Source: an uncultured Bacteroidales bacterium (GTDB lineage Bacteria > Bacteroidota > Bacteroidia > Bacteroidales > Bacteroidaceae). Taken from it: a DNA stretch of 64,000 nucleotides. Within the stretch, counting starts at the first letter, position 1, and every line of letters begins with the position of its first letter. The DNA lies in the NCBI GenBank assembly GCA_947303715.1, contig CAMYYY010000003.1, positions 1-64,000 on the forward strand. The letters run 5' to 3'. The position numbers were made by a program, and so were the translations under genes. Shown here piece after piece: positions 1 to 8,800 of this stretch. A model generated the notes under the pieces. The model searched no databases, was not told where the DNA came from, and saw only the letters and a program-made list of their open reading frames with translations.

Positions 1-20
1 TTCCCCCCCAATCCTTACCC

Positions 21-60
21 ATCTCCCCTGCCGACATCGTTCGGCAGGGGAGATGTTTTT
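21..60 (+). terminator. Rho-independent terminator
   Basis: A perfect 14-bp stem ('atctcccctgccga' with its complement) closes a 6-nt loop and is followed by a T run. It should end a plus-strand transcript that enters from outside the window. Confidence 0.85.
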
Positions 61-149
61 CTTCACCTGGTGACTTTGGGAAACCGTATCAAAATCCCCA
101 ATCAGCCGGCCGAATCGGGGATTATCCGCAGGAATAGCCCTAACGGCTG

Positions 150-426
150 TTCAGCAAACAGCAAACAACGCAGTTGCAACATCAAACGCTGAAAAAATCC
201 CAGCCTGTGGGAATAAAATCCCAGCCTATGGGACTTTTTTCCCATTTGATGGGACAATTATTCCATTTGATGGAATTTTTATTCCAGCCTATGGAACTTT
301 TTTTCCATTTGATGGAATTTTTGGGGAATTTGATTCTATCCGGGCAGTTGCTCAAGTTTCGGAAGTAAAAATGGGAGTTAAAATGGAAGTAAAAATGGAA
401 GTTATGCGCTTTGCGCAGGACAAATC
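150..426. repeat. Composite repeat, copy 1, with a 21-bp dyad array
   Basis: Six 15-nt dyads start at 198, 219, 240, 261, 282 and 303, exactly 21 bp apart, with 6-nt A/T-rich spacers. The first three have TCCCA/TGGGA arms and the last three TTCCA/TGGAA, so both arms changed together. Next come 'ggaagtaaaaat'-type direct repeats with a 12-bp step (361-402) and a small hairpin 'tgcgctttgcgca'. The whole block recurs inverted near 17.4-17.65 kb. The small ORFs drawn here only reflect the repeat (21 bp is 7 codons). Nothing else is seen between the terminator and the first gene. Confidence 0.85.
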
Positions 427-436
427 TTGGAGCCAT

Positions 437-1342
437 TCATCCTCCTATCCTAACCTTCAGGCCGTGCGCGACAAGAAGCTCGAGACTACGTTGCTGGACG
501 ACTTCGGAAGGCGGTGACATGGGAATGCCGTTAGGGTTGTAGGTGGTGCCGAGCTTTTCGTGCTTGCCCTTGCCGATATCGTGGTAGATGAGCAGGTTGA
601 CTATTTCAGGTGGCGTGGCAAGCGAGGCAAGGAAACGGGCTGAGGCGCTGATGTTCTGCTCGTCGGCATTGACACCCTCGATAAGGGGAATGCGCACCCA
701 ATAGGGCACGCCGAGAGTGGCAACGAGGCGCAAACCATTGAGGATGCGTTCATTTCCCACGTCGGTATAGCGACGATGGAGGGCGGTATCCATGTGCTTG
801 AGATCGACAAGGAAGAGTTCACAACGTTGTGCAACACGGCGGATGACATCCTCAGAGGTATGGAGGGTGGTATCTACGGCACGATGGAAGCCGCGTCGCC
901 CCAGCTCATCAAGAAGCTGCATAGTGTAGTCAACATGCATAAGGGGCTCGCCTCCGCAAAGGGTGACGCCTCCTCCGCTGTCCTCCATGACTTTGCGCTC
1001 TTTCTCCACGACAGCCATCAGCTCGTCCATCTCCCATGCCCGCCCGCTCATCTTCAGGGCTGTTGTAGGGCAGGCGTCGGTACAAGCTCCGCAAAGAATA
1101 CAAGCGTTGGCGGTAGGACGGATTCCGTCAGGCGTCAGTTGCAGGGCACCCTGCGTACAGATGTCCACACACGTTCTGCAGCCGATGCACTTACTTTTCG
1201 TATAGAGCTTCTGCGCCTCGGCATGCTGTCCTTCGGGGTTGTGGCACCACACACATCGCAGTGGACACCCTTTCAGAAACAGCGTCGTACGGATTCCTGG
1301 CCCATCATTAAGGGCAAAGCGCTTGATGTCAAAGATAAGCAT
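437..1342 (-). CDS. Glycyl-radical enzyme activase (HypD activase)
   Basis: This is a radical-SAM activating enzyme of the pyruvate formate-lyase activase family. It uses SAM and a reduced [4Fe-4S] cluster to install the glycyl radical on its partner. The SAM cluster motif is CX3CX2C at residues 26-33 ('GCPLRCVWCHNPEG'). Two ferredoxin-type CX2CX2CX3C motifs follow at 52-62 and 81-91, as is usual for activases of dehydratase-type glycyl-radical enzymes. The length of 301 residues is normal. Its likely substrate is HypD, two genes upstream on the same strand. The four-helix-bundle gene and its repeat arrays separate the pair, which are normally adjacent. Pairing with HypD is inferred from position. 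Confidence 0.9.
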   Translation of the reverse strand: MLIFDIKRFALNDGPGIRTTLFLKGCPLRCVWCHNPEGQHAEAQKLYTKSKCIGCRTCVDICTQGALQLTPDGIRPTANACILCGACTDACPTTALKMSGRAWEMDELMAVVEKERKVMEDSGGGVTLCGGEPLMHVDYTMQLLDELGRRGFHRAVDTTLHTSEDVIRRVAQRCELFLVDLKHMDTALHRRYTDVGNERILNGLRLVATLGVPYWVRIPLIEGVNADEQNISASARFLASLATPPEIVNLLIYHDIGKGKHEKLGTTYNPNGIPMSPPSEVVQQRSLELLVAHGLKVRIGG

Positions 1343-1344
1343 AA

Positions 1345-1545
1345 TTGGTTAATGGGTTTATTTTTCGGCCTCGCCGAAAGGTTTATTTCGGCCGTTAGCC
1401 GAGGTTTATTTTTTGACTGCGTCAAAAGGTTTAGGGGTTTATTGGTTTAAGGGTTTATTGGTTTAAGGGTTTAGGGGTTTAGGGTTTATTGGTTTAAGGG
1501 TTTATTGGTTTAGGGGTTTAAGGGTTTAGGGGTTTAGGAGTTTGA
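1345..1545. repeat. GGTTTA-spaced dyad array and telomere-like repeat
   Basis: Three dyads with different stems (TTTCGGC/GCCGAAA, TCGGC/GCCGA, TTTTGAC/GTCAAAA) are centred at 1371, 1395 and 1419, a 24-bp step, joined by 'ggtttatt'. From 1428 on the sequence decays into mixed 'ggtttaggg', 'ggtttaagg' and 'ggtttattgg' repeats that reach the last codons of the next gene. The linker is the reverse complement of that in the array at 1940-2060. Confidence 0.8.
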
Positions 1546-1900
1546 GGTAGGAGCGGCGGAGAACGGTTAGCATCTTGGCAATGCTATTCACGTCCAGATG
1601 TATAGCATTTAGTTCTTTTTGAGAAATATAACCTAAGTCTTCAGCTAACTGCAACTGGCAATATGATTCCATCAATGACCCGTAGGCAATCTCTATGAAA
1701 TGAATCTTTTCCTTAGTGGACATCCTGCCACATCCCTCGGCGATGTTCGACGGCACAGAGATAGCACTTCTACGAAGCTGGTCACTGAGTCCAAAACGTT
1801 CTTCTAATGGAAAACTGCGTATCAGCAAAATAGACCTTTTTACAATATGAGCGCGATAATTGCCATACTTCCAACTTTTCAAACGAGAAGAGCTCTCCAT
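1526..1900 (-). CDS. Four-helix-bundle protein (23S rRNA IVS family)
   Basis: A 124-residue protein of the family first seen in intervening sequences of 23S rRNA genes, now usually called four-helix-bundle protein. The family signature 'SVPSNIAEG' lies at about residues 49-57, followed by amphipathic helices. These proteins are thought to form oligomers and bind nucleic acid; no reaction is known. It interrupts the hypD-activase pair and is bracketed by inverted repeat arrays (1345-1545 and 1940-2060), so it looks like an insertion. A second family member at 24.4 kb also splits an operon. The family call is firm; its job is unknown. Confidence 0.85.
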   Translation of the reverse strand: MESSSRLKSWKYGNYRAHIVKRSILLIRSFPLEERFGLSDQLRRSAISVPSNIAEGCGRMSTKEKIHFIEIAYGSLMESYCQLQLAEDLGYISQKELNAIHLDVNSIAKMLTVLRRSYLKLLNP

Positions 1901-1939
1901 CTTTCATTGTTCCCATATTTCAACCAAAAACTAAACACT

Positions 1940-2060
1940 ATAACTTATAAACCTCGGCGAGGCCGAACTAAACCTTCCACGAAGTGGAAACTAAACCTCC
2001 AGCTTTGCTGGAACTAAACCTTTCGGCCTTGCCGAAAACTAAACTACCGGCGAAGCCGAA
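1940..2060. repeat. ACTAAACC-spaced dyad array
   Basis: Five dyads, each with a 3-nt loop and mostly its own stem (TCGGC/GCCGA, TTCCAC/GTGGAA, TCCAGC/GCTGGA, TTTCGGC/GCCGAAA, CGGC/GCCG), are centred at 1960, 1982, 2005, 2029 and 2053. They are joined by 'aactaaacc'. The array ends right at the hypD stop codon and mirrors the array on the other side of the four-helix-bundle gene. Confidence 0.8.
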
Positions 2061-4421
2061 TTAAAACGCTTCGTTTTCGGTACGGGCGATGATTTCGTTT
2101 TGGAGCTGGGTGGTCATGTCGTTGAAATAGTCGGAATAGCCCGCAACGCGTACGAGCAGATCCTTGTAATCGTCGGGGTGCTGTTGGGCATCGAGCAGGG
2201 TAGGGGTATCGACGATGTTGAACTGGATATGATGGCCTCCCATAGAAAAATAGCTGCGGATGAAGGCGGCGAGCTTGCATAGGTCTTCCTCACGGCGGAG
2301 CAACGAGGGGACGAAGCGGACGTTGAGTAGCGTGCCGCCGCTCATTGTCTGGTCGAGTTTGCCAAGCGATTTGATGACGGACGTCGGGCCGTGGGTGTCA
2401 GCACCATGCGAGGGGGAAGTGCCGTCGCTGATGGCAAAGCGTGCGCGGCGCCCGTTGGGCGTAGCGTTACAGACAGAGCCGAAGTAGTTATGGCAGGTGG
2501 TACTGAGCATGTTGAGGTGCGTCTTGCCGCCGCGGGTGTTGGGATGTCCATCAATAGCACGGACGAGGTCGTTGTAGATGCGCACGGCAAGGTCGTCGGC
2601 ATAATCATCGTCGTTGCCGAAGAAGGGGGTGTGGTTCATGATGTATTGGCGCATAACCTCCTGTCCCTCAAAGTCGGTGTCGATGGCTCGAAGGAGTTCG
2701 TCCATTGTATAGCGGTTCTCTTCGAAGACATGCTTGCGGAGGGTGGTAAAGCAGTCGGTTGTGGTGCCGAGGCCAGTACATTGGATGTATTGTGTGTTGT
2801 AGCGTGCGCCGCCGCTATAGTAGTCCATGCCTTTCTCGATGCAGTCGTCGATGAAGAGGCTGAGGAACGTGGCGGGGGCATAGAGGCTGAACATGCGCTC
2901 GATGTAGTTGTTGACGGCCAGCTTCATATTGACGAAATGAACCATCTGCTTGTGCCAAGCCTCATACAGTTCGTCGAAGTTTTTGAAATCTCTCGGGTCG
3001 CCGGTTTCCAATCCCAGTTTCTTTCCTGTGATGGGGTCGATGCCATTGTGTAGCGTTATCTCGAGGATTTTCGGGGTGTTCAGATAGCCTGTGAGCAGAT
3101 AGGCTTCCTTGCCGAAGGCGCCTACTTCGATACAACCCGAGCAACCGCCTTCGCGGGCATCCTCGAGGCTCTTCCCTTGGCGGACGAGTTCCTGTACATA
3201 GACATCAGGGTTGAAGACACTAGGGTAGCCATAACCTTTACGGATGACGCGGCAGCCGGCAATCAGGAAGCGGTCAGGAGTCTCGCGGCTGATGTGGATA
3301 GAGAGGCCGGGCTGTAGTTCATGCAATTCCTCCTGAATCTCCAGGATGATGTAGGAAAGCTCGTTTGTGGCGTCCTTGCCTTCGCGGTCGATACCGCCAA
3401 TGTTGATGTTGGTAAAGTCGTTGTAGGTGCCGCTCTCCAACGCCGTGATGCCAACCTTGGGTGGCGCGGGTTGGTTGTTGAATTTTATCCAGAGGCACGA
3501 GAGGAGTTCCTTGGCTTTGTCGCGGGTGAGGGAGCCGTCGGTAAGTCCTTGTTCGTAGAAAGGACGGAGGTGTTGGTCGATGTGTCCTGGGTTCATGGAA
3601 TCCCAGCCGTTGAGTTCGGTGACTGTGCCGAGGTGCACGAACCAATACATCTGTATGGCTTCCCACAGGTTGCGTGGGGCATGGGCGGGGACATTATGGC
3701 AGACTTCAGCAATCTGCAATAATTCGGCACGGCGTTGCGGATTTTGCTCGTCGGCAGCCATTTTCTCTGCCAGTTCTGCATGGCGCTCAGCCAAAAGGAT
3801 AGCGGCATCGCACGAGATGGCCATAGCCTCCAGCTCCTGTTGGCGGTCAGTGGCAATAGGATCGTTGATGTAGTCGAGCGAGGCAATCTTTTCCTCTATG
3901 CGGCGGCGCACGTCGAGCAGTCCCGTGTGGTACATCTTTCCATCCATGGCGGTATGCCCGGCGGCACGCTGTTCCATGAACTCCGTGAATACGCCAGCGT
4001 GATAGGCTTTTTCCCACTCCTTCGATACATGGCTGAAGATGCGTTCACGTTGTGTTCGTCCCTGCCAGTAGGGGATGACTTCGCGCTCATAGGTGTCAAT
4101 GTCCGTTTGGCTGATGTGGTAGGGCTGCAGCTCGCGGGTATCGAGTACGTGAAGGTCCTCTACGCTATGACACGTCAGTTCGGGAAAGGTGGGCACGGCC
4201 TTGGGCTTGGGGCCGCGTTCGCCAACGATAAGTTCATCATCGCCGATATAGATGGTCTTCTTTTTGCAGATTTCATAGAAGTTACGAGCGCGGAGGATGC
4301 AGTTGGGCATCTTGCCATAATTCTCCTTATAGAAAGCTGTTTCTATGAGGGCTCGCTCGATGGTAAGCGTAGCCGGAGTGTCGAGACTCTGCTGATGCAG
4401 GCGCTGGATGCGATCGTTCAT
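2061..4421 (-). CDS. hypD: trans-4-hydroxy-L-proline dehydratase (glycyl radical enzyme)
   Basis: A glycyl-radical enzyme that dehydrates trans-4-hydroxy-L-proline to (S)-1-pyrroline-5-carboxylate under anoxic conditions. The 786 residues match the family length. The catalytic loop 'GGCSGCIEVGAFGKEAY' puts the thiyl cysteine at 430 and the base glutamate at 432, and 'RVAGYSDYF' near the C-terminus gives the radical glycine at 761. Stretches such as 'KFNNQPAPPKVGIT' and 'TGY..(T)PKILEITL' fit my memory of characterised HypD rather than choline, glycerol or propanediol lyases. PruA, an Xaa-Pro peptidase and an activase in the same cluster agree. Other dehydratase-type members are possible but less likely. 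Confidence 0.88.
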   Translation of the reverse strand: MNDRIQRLHQQSLDTPATLTIERALIETAFYKENYGKMPNCILRARNFYEICKKKTIYIGDDELIVGERGPKPKAVPTFPELTCHSVEDLHVLDTRELQPYHISQTDIDTYEREVIPYWQGRTQRERIFSHVSKEWEKAYHAGVFTEFMEQRAAGHTAMDGKMYHTGLLDVRRRIEEKIASLDYINDPIATDRQQELEAMAISCDAAILLAERHAELAEKMAADEQNPQRRAELLQIAEVCHNVPAHAPRNLWEAIQMYWFVHLGTVTELNGWDSMNPGHIDQHLRPFYEQGLTDGSLTRDKAKELLSCLWIKFNNQPAPPKVGITALESGTYNDFTNINIGGIDREGKDATNELSYIILEIQEELHELQPGLSIHISRETPDRFLIAGCRVIRKGYGYPSVFNPDVYVQELVRQGKSLEDAREGGCSGCIEVGAFGKEAYLLTGYLNTPKILEITLHNGIDPITGKKLGLETGDPRDFKNFDELYEAWHKQMVHFVNMKLAVNNYIERMFSLYAPATFLSLFIDDCIEKGMDYYSGGARYNTQYIQCTGLGTTTDCFTTLRKHVFEENRYTMDELLRAIDTDFEGQEVMRQYIMNHTPFFGNDDDYADDLAVRIYNDLVRAIDGHPNTRGGKTHLNMLSTTCHNYFGSVCNATPNGRRARFAISDGTSPSHGADTHGPTSVIKSLGKLDQTMSGGTLLNVRFVPSLLRREEDLCKLAAFIRSYFSMGGHHIQFNIVDTPTLLDAQQHPDDYKDLLVRVAGYSDYFNDMTTQLQNEIIARTENEAF

Positions 4422-4443
4422 AAGAATGAAAATGAAGAATGAA

Positions 4444-4497
4444 ACTTTAATCTTTAACCTTTAACCCTTAATCTTTAACCTTTAATCTTTAACCCTT
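4444..4497. repeat. TTTAACC/TTTAATC simple repeat
   Basis: About seven copies of a 7-8-nt unit ('tttaacc', 'tttaatc') fill the spacer between hypD and the peptidase gene. The unit resembles, but is not identical to, the TTTAGGG repeat beside the four-helix-bundle gene. Confidence 0.7.
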
Positions 4498-5877
4498 TTA
4501 TCCCCTCACTTCTTCCATTTCCTCGGGGGTCATGGGCTTGTACTGAGTGCCGAGGCGTCGACAGCCGTCGGCGGTGATGAGGTAGTCCTCTTCGTTGCGT
4601 AGTCCGCCCACGTGACGCCAGCGGTCAATGGCATCGTAGCAGAGGAATTCCTTGTGCCGACCCTCTGCCCGCCAGCGGTCTATCAGCTCGGGAATGAAGT
4701 AAATGCCGGGCTCAATTGTGAAAACGAATCCGGGTTCAAGTGGCCTTGCCAACCGAAGTGACTTGATGCCGAACAACGTGCTCTTCGGTTCTCCGTCATA
4801 GCCAACCCATACTTCACCGAGGTTTTCCATATCATGGACATCAAGCCCCATCATGTGGCCTACGCCGCAAGGGAAGAACAGGGCATGGGCGCCAGCCTCA
4901 ACGGCATCGCTCATGTCACCTTTCATCAGTCCGATACTCTTCATGCCTTCGGCGATGGTGGTACAAGCCTTGCGGTGGACATCGCGGAACGGAATGCCCG
5001 GTGCCAGCATCGCCACTGCCGCGCGGTGGGCCTGCAGGCAGATGTCAAATACCGTACGCTGCCGTTCGTCGAACTTTTTCCCGACGGGACAGGTCGAGGA
5101 AAGGTCTCCGCAGTAGTGGCTTCCCACCTCTGCACCGGCATCAAGGAGGAACATTTCCCCCTCCTGAGCGGTGTGGATATAACCGTGGTTGTGGAGTGTC
5201 TGTCCGTGGGTGGTAGCGATGACGGGGAAGGATATGTCACCTCCACCCTGCTGAGCAATAGCCGTGACGGCCGCTCTTACCTCCGCTTCGTGAATACCTG
5301 GCCGTACCATACGCATCATAGCCACGTGCATGGCCACGGAGACATCGACAGCCTTGTCAATCTCGGCTATTTCCTCAGCCGACTTGTGGTTACGCATATC
5401 TACCACAGCGCGAATGAAGGGGATACTGGCTCCTGCAGCCTGTGCAGCAGGGGGAATACCCAACCATTCAAGCAGCTTTACTTGATGCTCTCCGCGATAG
5501 GGTGGCAGGTAATGGATTTGCTGACCTTTTAAATAATCTCCCAGCTTATTCAGGGGTAAGGTCTCGCTGACGCCGACCTGCGCTGCCTTTTCTGCCAATG
5601 GGGGTTGCGTGCCCATCCAAACGATGTCGTCTATGGTGGGGTCGTTGCCGAAGATGATCTCGCGGTCCTCATCGATGTCAATGATGGCTGCCAGCCCTTC
5701 GCAATCGAGTCCGAAAAAGTAAAGGAATGTCGAGTCTTGTCGGAAACTATAGGTGTTGTCAGCATAGTTCATGGGAGCCTGGTCGTTCCCAAGGAAGAGC
5801 AGCCTTCCGCTGCCAACGCGCTCCTTAAGCATCCGTCTCCGCTGGATATAGGTTTCTTTGCTAAACATAATCTTCAA
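4498..5877 (-). CDS. Xaa-Pro aminopeptidase (M24B, aminopeptidase P family)
   Basis: A cytoplasmic two-metal peptidase that removes an N-terminal residue preceding proline. An N-terminal creatinase-like domain (about 1-170) precedes the pita-bread catalytic domain. The metal ligands are visible: Asp pair in 'LLDAGAEVGSHYCGDLSST', His in 'CGVGHMMGLDVHD', Glu in 'FTIEPGIYF' and Glu in 'GGLRNEEDYLI'. No signal peptide is seen. Translation could start at the listed Met or three codons later (MFSKETY). It lies 8 bp downstream of the fused dehydrogenase and upstream of hypD, which suits release of proline or hydroxyproline from collagen-like peptides; that role is inferred. Confidence 0.88.
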   Translation of the reverse strand: MKIMFSKETYIQRRRMLKERVGSGRLLFLGNDQAPMNYADNTYSFRQDSTFLYFFGLDCEGLAAIIDIDEDREIIFGNDPTIDDIVWMGTQPPLAEKAAQVGVSETLPLNKLGDYLKGQQIHYLPPYRGEHQVKLLEWLGIPPAAQAAGASIPFIRAVVDMRNHKSAEEIAEIDKAVDVSVAMHVAMMRMVRPGIHEAEVRAAVTAIAQQGGGDISFPVIATTHGQTLHNHGYIHTAQEGEMFLLDAGAEVGSHYCGDLSSTCPVGKKFDERQRTVFDICLQAHRAAVAMLAPGIPFRDVHRKACTTIAEGMKSIGLMKGDMSDAVEAGAHALFFPCGVGHMMGLDVHDMENLGEVWVGYDGEPKSTLFGIKSLRLARPLEPGFVFTIEPGIYFIPELIDRWRAEGRHKEFLCYDAIDRWRHVGGLRNEEDYLITADGCRRLGTQYKPMTPEEMEEVRG

Positions 5878-5885
5878 TTATTTGT

Positions 5886-8800
5886 TTATTTGAATGCATT
5901 TTCACTAATGCCTTTGCCCGTGAGGGCGAGGTCGTCCATGTAACGTGGAACAGAACGTCCGAGGTATTTGTCTACATAAAGCTTGGCCAGATATTGGCTG
6001 AGCATGAAGCCGTGTCCGCGAAGGCCGGTGAGTAGGCCGACGTCGGGGTCAACGATGTATCGCGGCTCCATATAGTAACCTGCCCAGACAGCATGGAAGC
6101 TGACACTCTTCAAGTTGGGCAACCATGCGGCAAACATTTCGCTCACAATCTCGAGGAACTCGCGGCTGTTGTACTTCAGGTTTTGTCGTGCTTCGTAGGC
6201 ATCGCAGTCGGGCGAAGCACAGCCGATAATCTGTCCCGTATGGAGGAACTGCTGTCCATACACTGCCGAGAAGCCCTTGTAGTGGCGGCGGTCGATAATC
6301 ATGTCCAGGCTATCGCCGCCGGCGCCCATTAGGGGCAAACGACGGGTGATGAATGCTTGGTGCTTCACAGGATAGAGTTGGGTGTCGATGCCCAGCATAT
6401 CGGTGAACCGTTCTGCTCCAGGCCCCATGGCGTTTACGAAATGGTCGCAGACGTAGTAGGCATAGTGTCCGCCGTGTTCACGTACAAGGGCACGCGTGCG
6501 CCCGCCTTCCACTCGCTCGACGTGCATTAGTTCGCAATCCTCCATTACCGTGCCGCCGTGACCGATGCCCACCTGACGGACATATTCAATGGTACGTCCA
6601 GGTGTGGCCTGCCAGCAGCCACCCGAAATGAGGGCTGCACTATAGACGTTTTCATTGGGGTTCCAGTAAGGCGAAATGACACGATTGAAATCCTTTCGGT
6701 CAATCATATAAGCATCTGTTGCCCAAGCTCGCGAGGCATCGAGGGCGCGATAGGTGGCTTCGTCGTGGACGAGATTCACATAACGCGTCATCTTCAGGTC
6801 AATATTGCGGTCGGCTTGGATTGTACGGAAGATTTCCAGATTGTGGTTGGCAATGTCGGCAATGTCGGGATGCGAGAATGTAGGTCGTCCACCACCGATG
6901 CATCGCCACGATGAACCCCGTTCGTAGTTGATGAGCACGGGTTTCAGCCCTGCTTCGGCCATGTAGCGGAACGCTGCCGACCCTGCCATACCACCACCGG
7001 CAATCAGCACCGACACTTCCCGAACGGGCGTGTTTCCCTCGGGTAGAACAAAGACGTCCTTTTGTCCATCTTTAAAGACTTCGCCCAAAGCCACCTGGGT
7101 GGCGAGTGGGGCACGTGGTGACGAGTCGCCCGTCAGCTCAATGCCATAGGAGCGGAGCAACTGCCGGGCACGAGGCACGCAGCGTTTGCCGCGACAAGGT
7201 CCCATTCCCATACGGGTGATATGTTTCAACTCATCCACAGAGATATACTTCCTGTCGCCGATGACATTCAGGATGGTCTTGATGTCCACATCCTCGCAAT
7301 GGCATACGAAAGACTTCTTTTGGTCAACAAGTCCACAGGTCAATAGGTTACAGTCTGATTCCACTTGTTGACTTGTTGACTCGTTGACTTGTTGACCTTT
7401 CTCAATAAATCCTCTTACATTGGTTAGCGCATCTCCGCAGGGCGAAGTGGCTTGGATACGGAGCAGATTGGTTTTGTTGCTCTTTCGGAAGACTTTCTCA
7501 ATACGACCCTCACCGATAGGCTTGCCATTGTTGTCCACCAGCCACCCCGTAGCGCCGTCTTCCACTTTTCGTTCAATGGGGAGGAACACCCTGTTCTCTT
7601 TTAGGTCGTAGCCGAAGATGGCCAAACCTGGACAGTGTGTCACACAACTCATGCAGCCCACACATTTGTCATAGTCAACCACAGGAACATCGTGTGTGGT
7701 GGACTTGCTGATTGCTCCGTGTGGGCAATTGAATGTACACGGATTACAAGCAAAACCATAGAGGCAGTCGGCCACCACAAACGGTGCCTTTTCCCTGCGT
7801 TCCTTCGACGGCAGTTGCGGTTCCTGCAGTACGCGGATGGGACGCTGCTGCGAGTCGATGTAGTCGCGCGAAACGTTAAGGTATTCCTCATAATTCGTCC
7901 GCACTCCCATGGCTTGCGCCACCTCGTAGGCAGCCTGTCGTCCACGAAGGACGGCACTCGTTCCTTCGCCGATACGCACGGCATCGCCACAGCCATACAC
8001 GTTGGCTCCAAACACTTGGCGTCCTTTCGTGAGCAATTGGTTGTCTGGCAGCAACCCCGTACAGATATTGATGATATCGATGTTGTCGATAATCCGTTCC
8101 GTACCGGGGATGGGTTGGAAATTCTTGCATTGGCAGACCACGGCACCCGTTACTCCCGTGTGGTCAGCATTGGGGATGGCTTTCAGCAGCAGGTGTGAGG
8201 TGAGAATAGGAATTCCCAATCTGCGCACTCGGTTGGCCTGCACGGGAAAACCTCCTTCGTGGTCCATGCCTTCGAGGATGCTCACAATGGTGGCTCCTGC
8301 TTGTACGGCTTGATAAGAGGTAAGGTAGCCGATGTTCCCTGCACCTACGGTTAACACACGTTTTCCCAGCAGCGTATGTTCTTGGTTCATCATCTTTTGG
8401 AATACGGCGGCCGTATAGACGCCCGGCACATCGTCATTCTCGAAACAAGGCATGAAGGGTACGGCACCCGTCGCTACCACCAGATGATCAGCTTCGATGT
8501 AGCTGATTTCCTGTGTGAGGACATTCTTCAGGGCAATGCGTCGTCCTTCCAATAAATCCCATACCACCGTATCCAATAAAATACCCTCTGTGTCTTTTCC
8601 TGCAAGTTGATGGGCGATGTCAAAGCCACGCATACCCCCGAACTTCTGTTCTTTTTCAAAAAAGAAGAACTGGTGCGTTTGCATGTTGAACTGTCCACCT
8701 ACGGTGCTGTTGCTATCCACGACGAGATTGGGCACACCCCATTCCTTCAGTTGCTCACGACATGCCAAGCCCGCGGGCCCAGCACCGATGATTGCCACCG

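Noticed and set aside
198-317. Possible CRISPR array
   Set aside because: The repeats are 15 nt dyads with 6-nt spacers that do not vary like acquired spacers, and no cas genes are present.
174-436. Two small ORFs (64 aa plus strand, 84 aa minus strand) with 7-residue repeats
   Set aside because: They exist because the 21-bp DNA repeat is a multiple of three. No plausible ribosome-binding site or conserved protein feature is seen, and the inverted copy has no matching ORF in the track.
1428-1545. Eukaryotic contamination suggested by TTTAGGG repeats
   Set aside because: The repeat is degenerate, short, and flanked on both sides by bacterial genes of one operon.
1526-1900. Link of the four-helix-bundle gene to a diversity-generating retroelement (Avd-like)
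   Set aside because: No reverse transcriptase, template repeat or variable repeat is present in the window.
2061-4421. Choline trimethylamine-lyase or glycerol/propanediol dehydratase
   Set aside because: The sequence around Cys430/Glu432 and the N-terminal segments fit HypD better, and there are no microcompartment genes.
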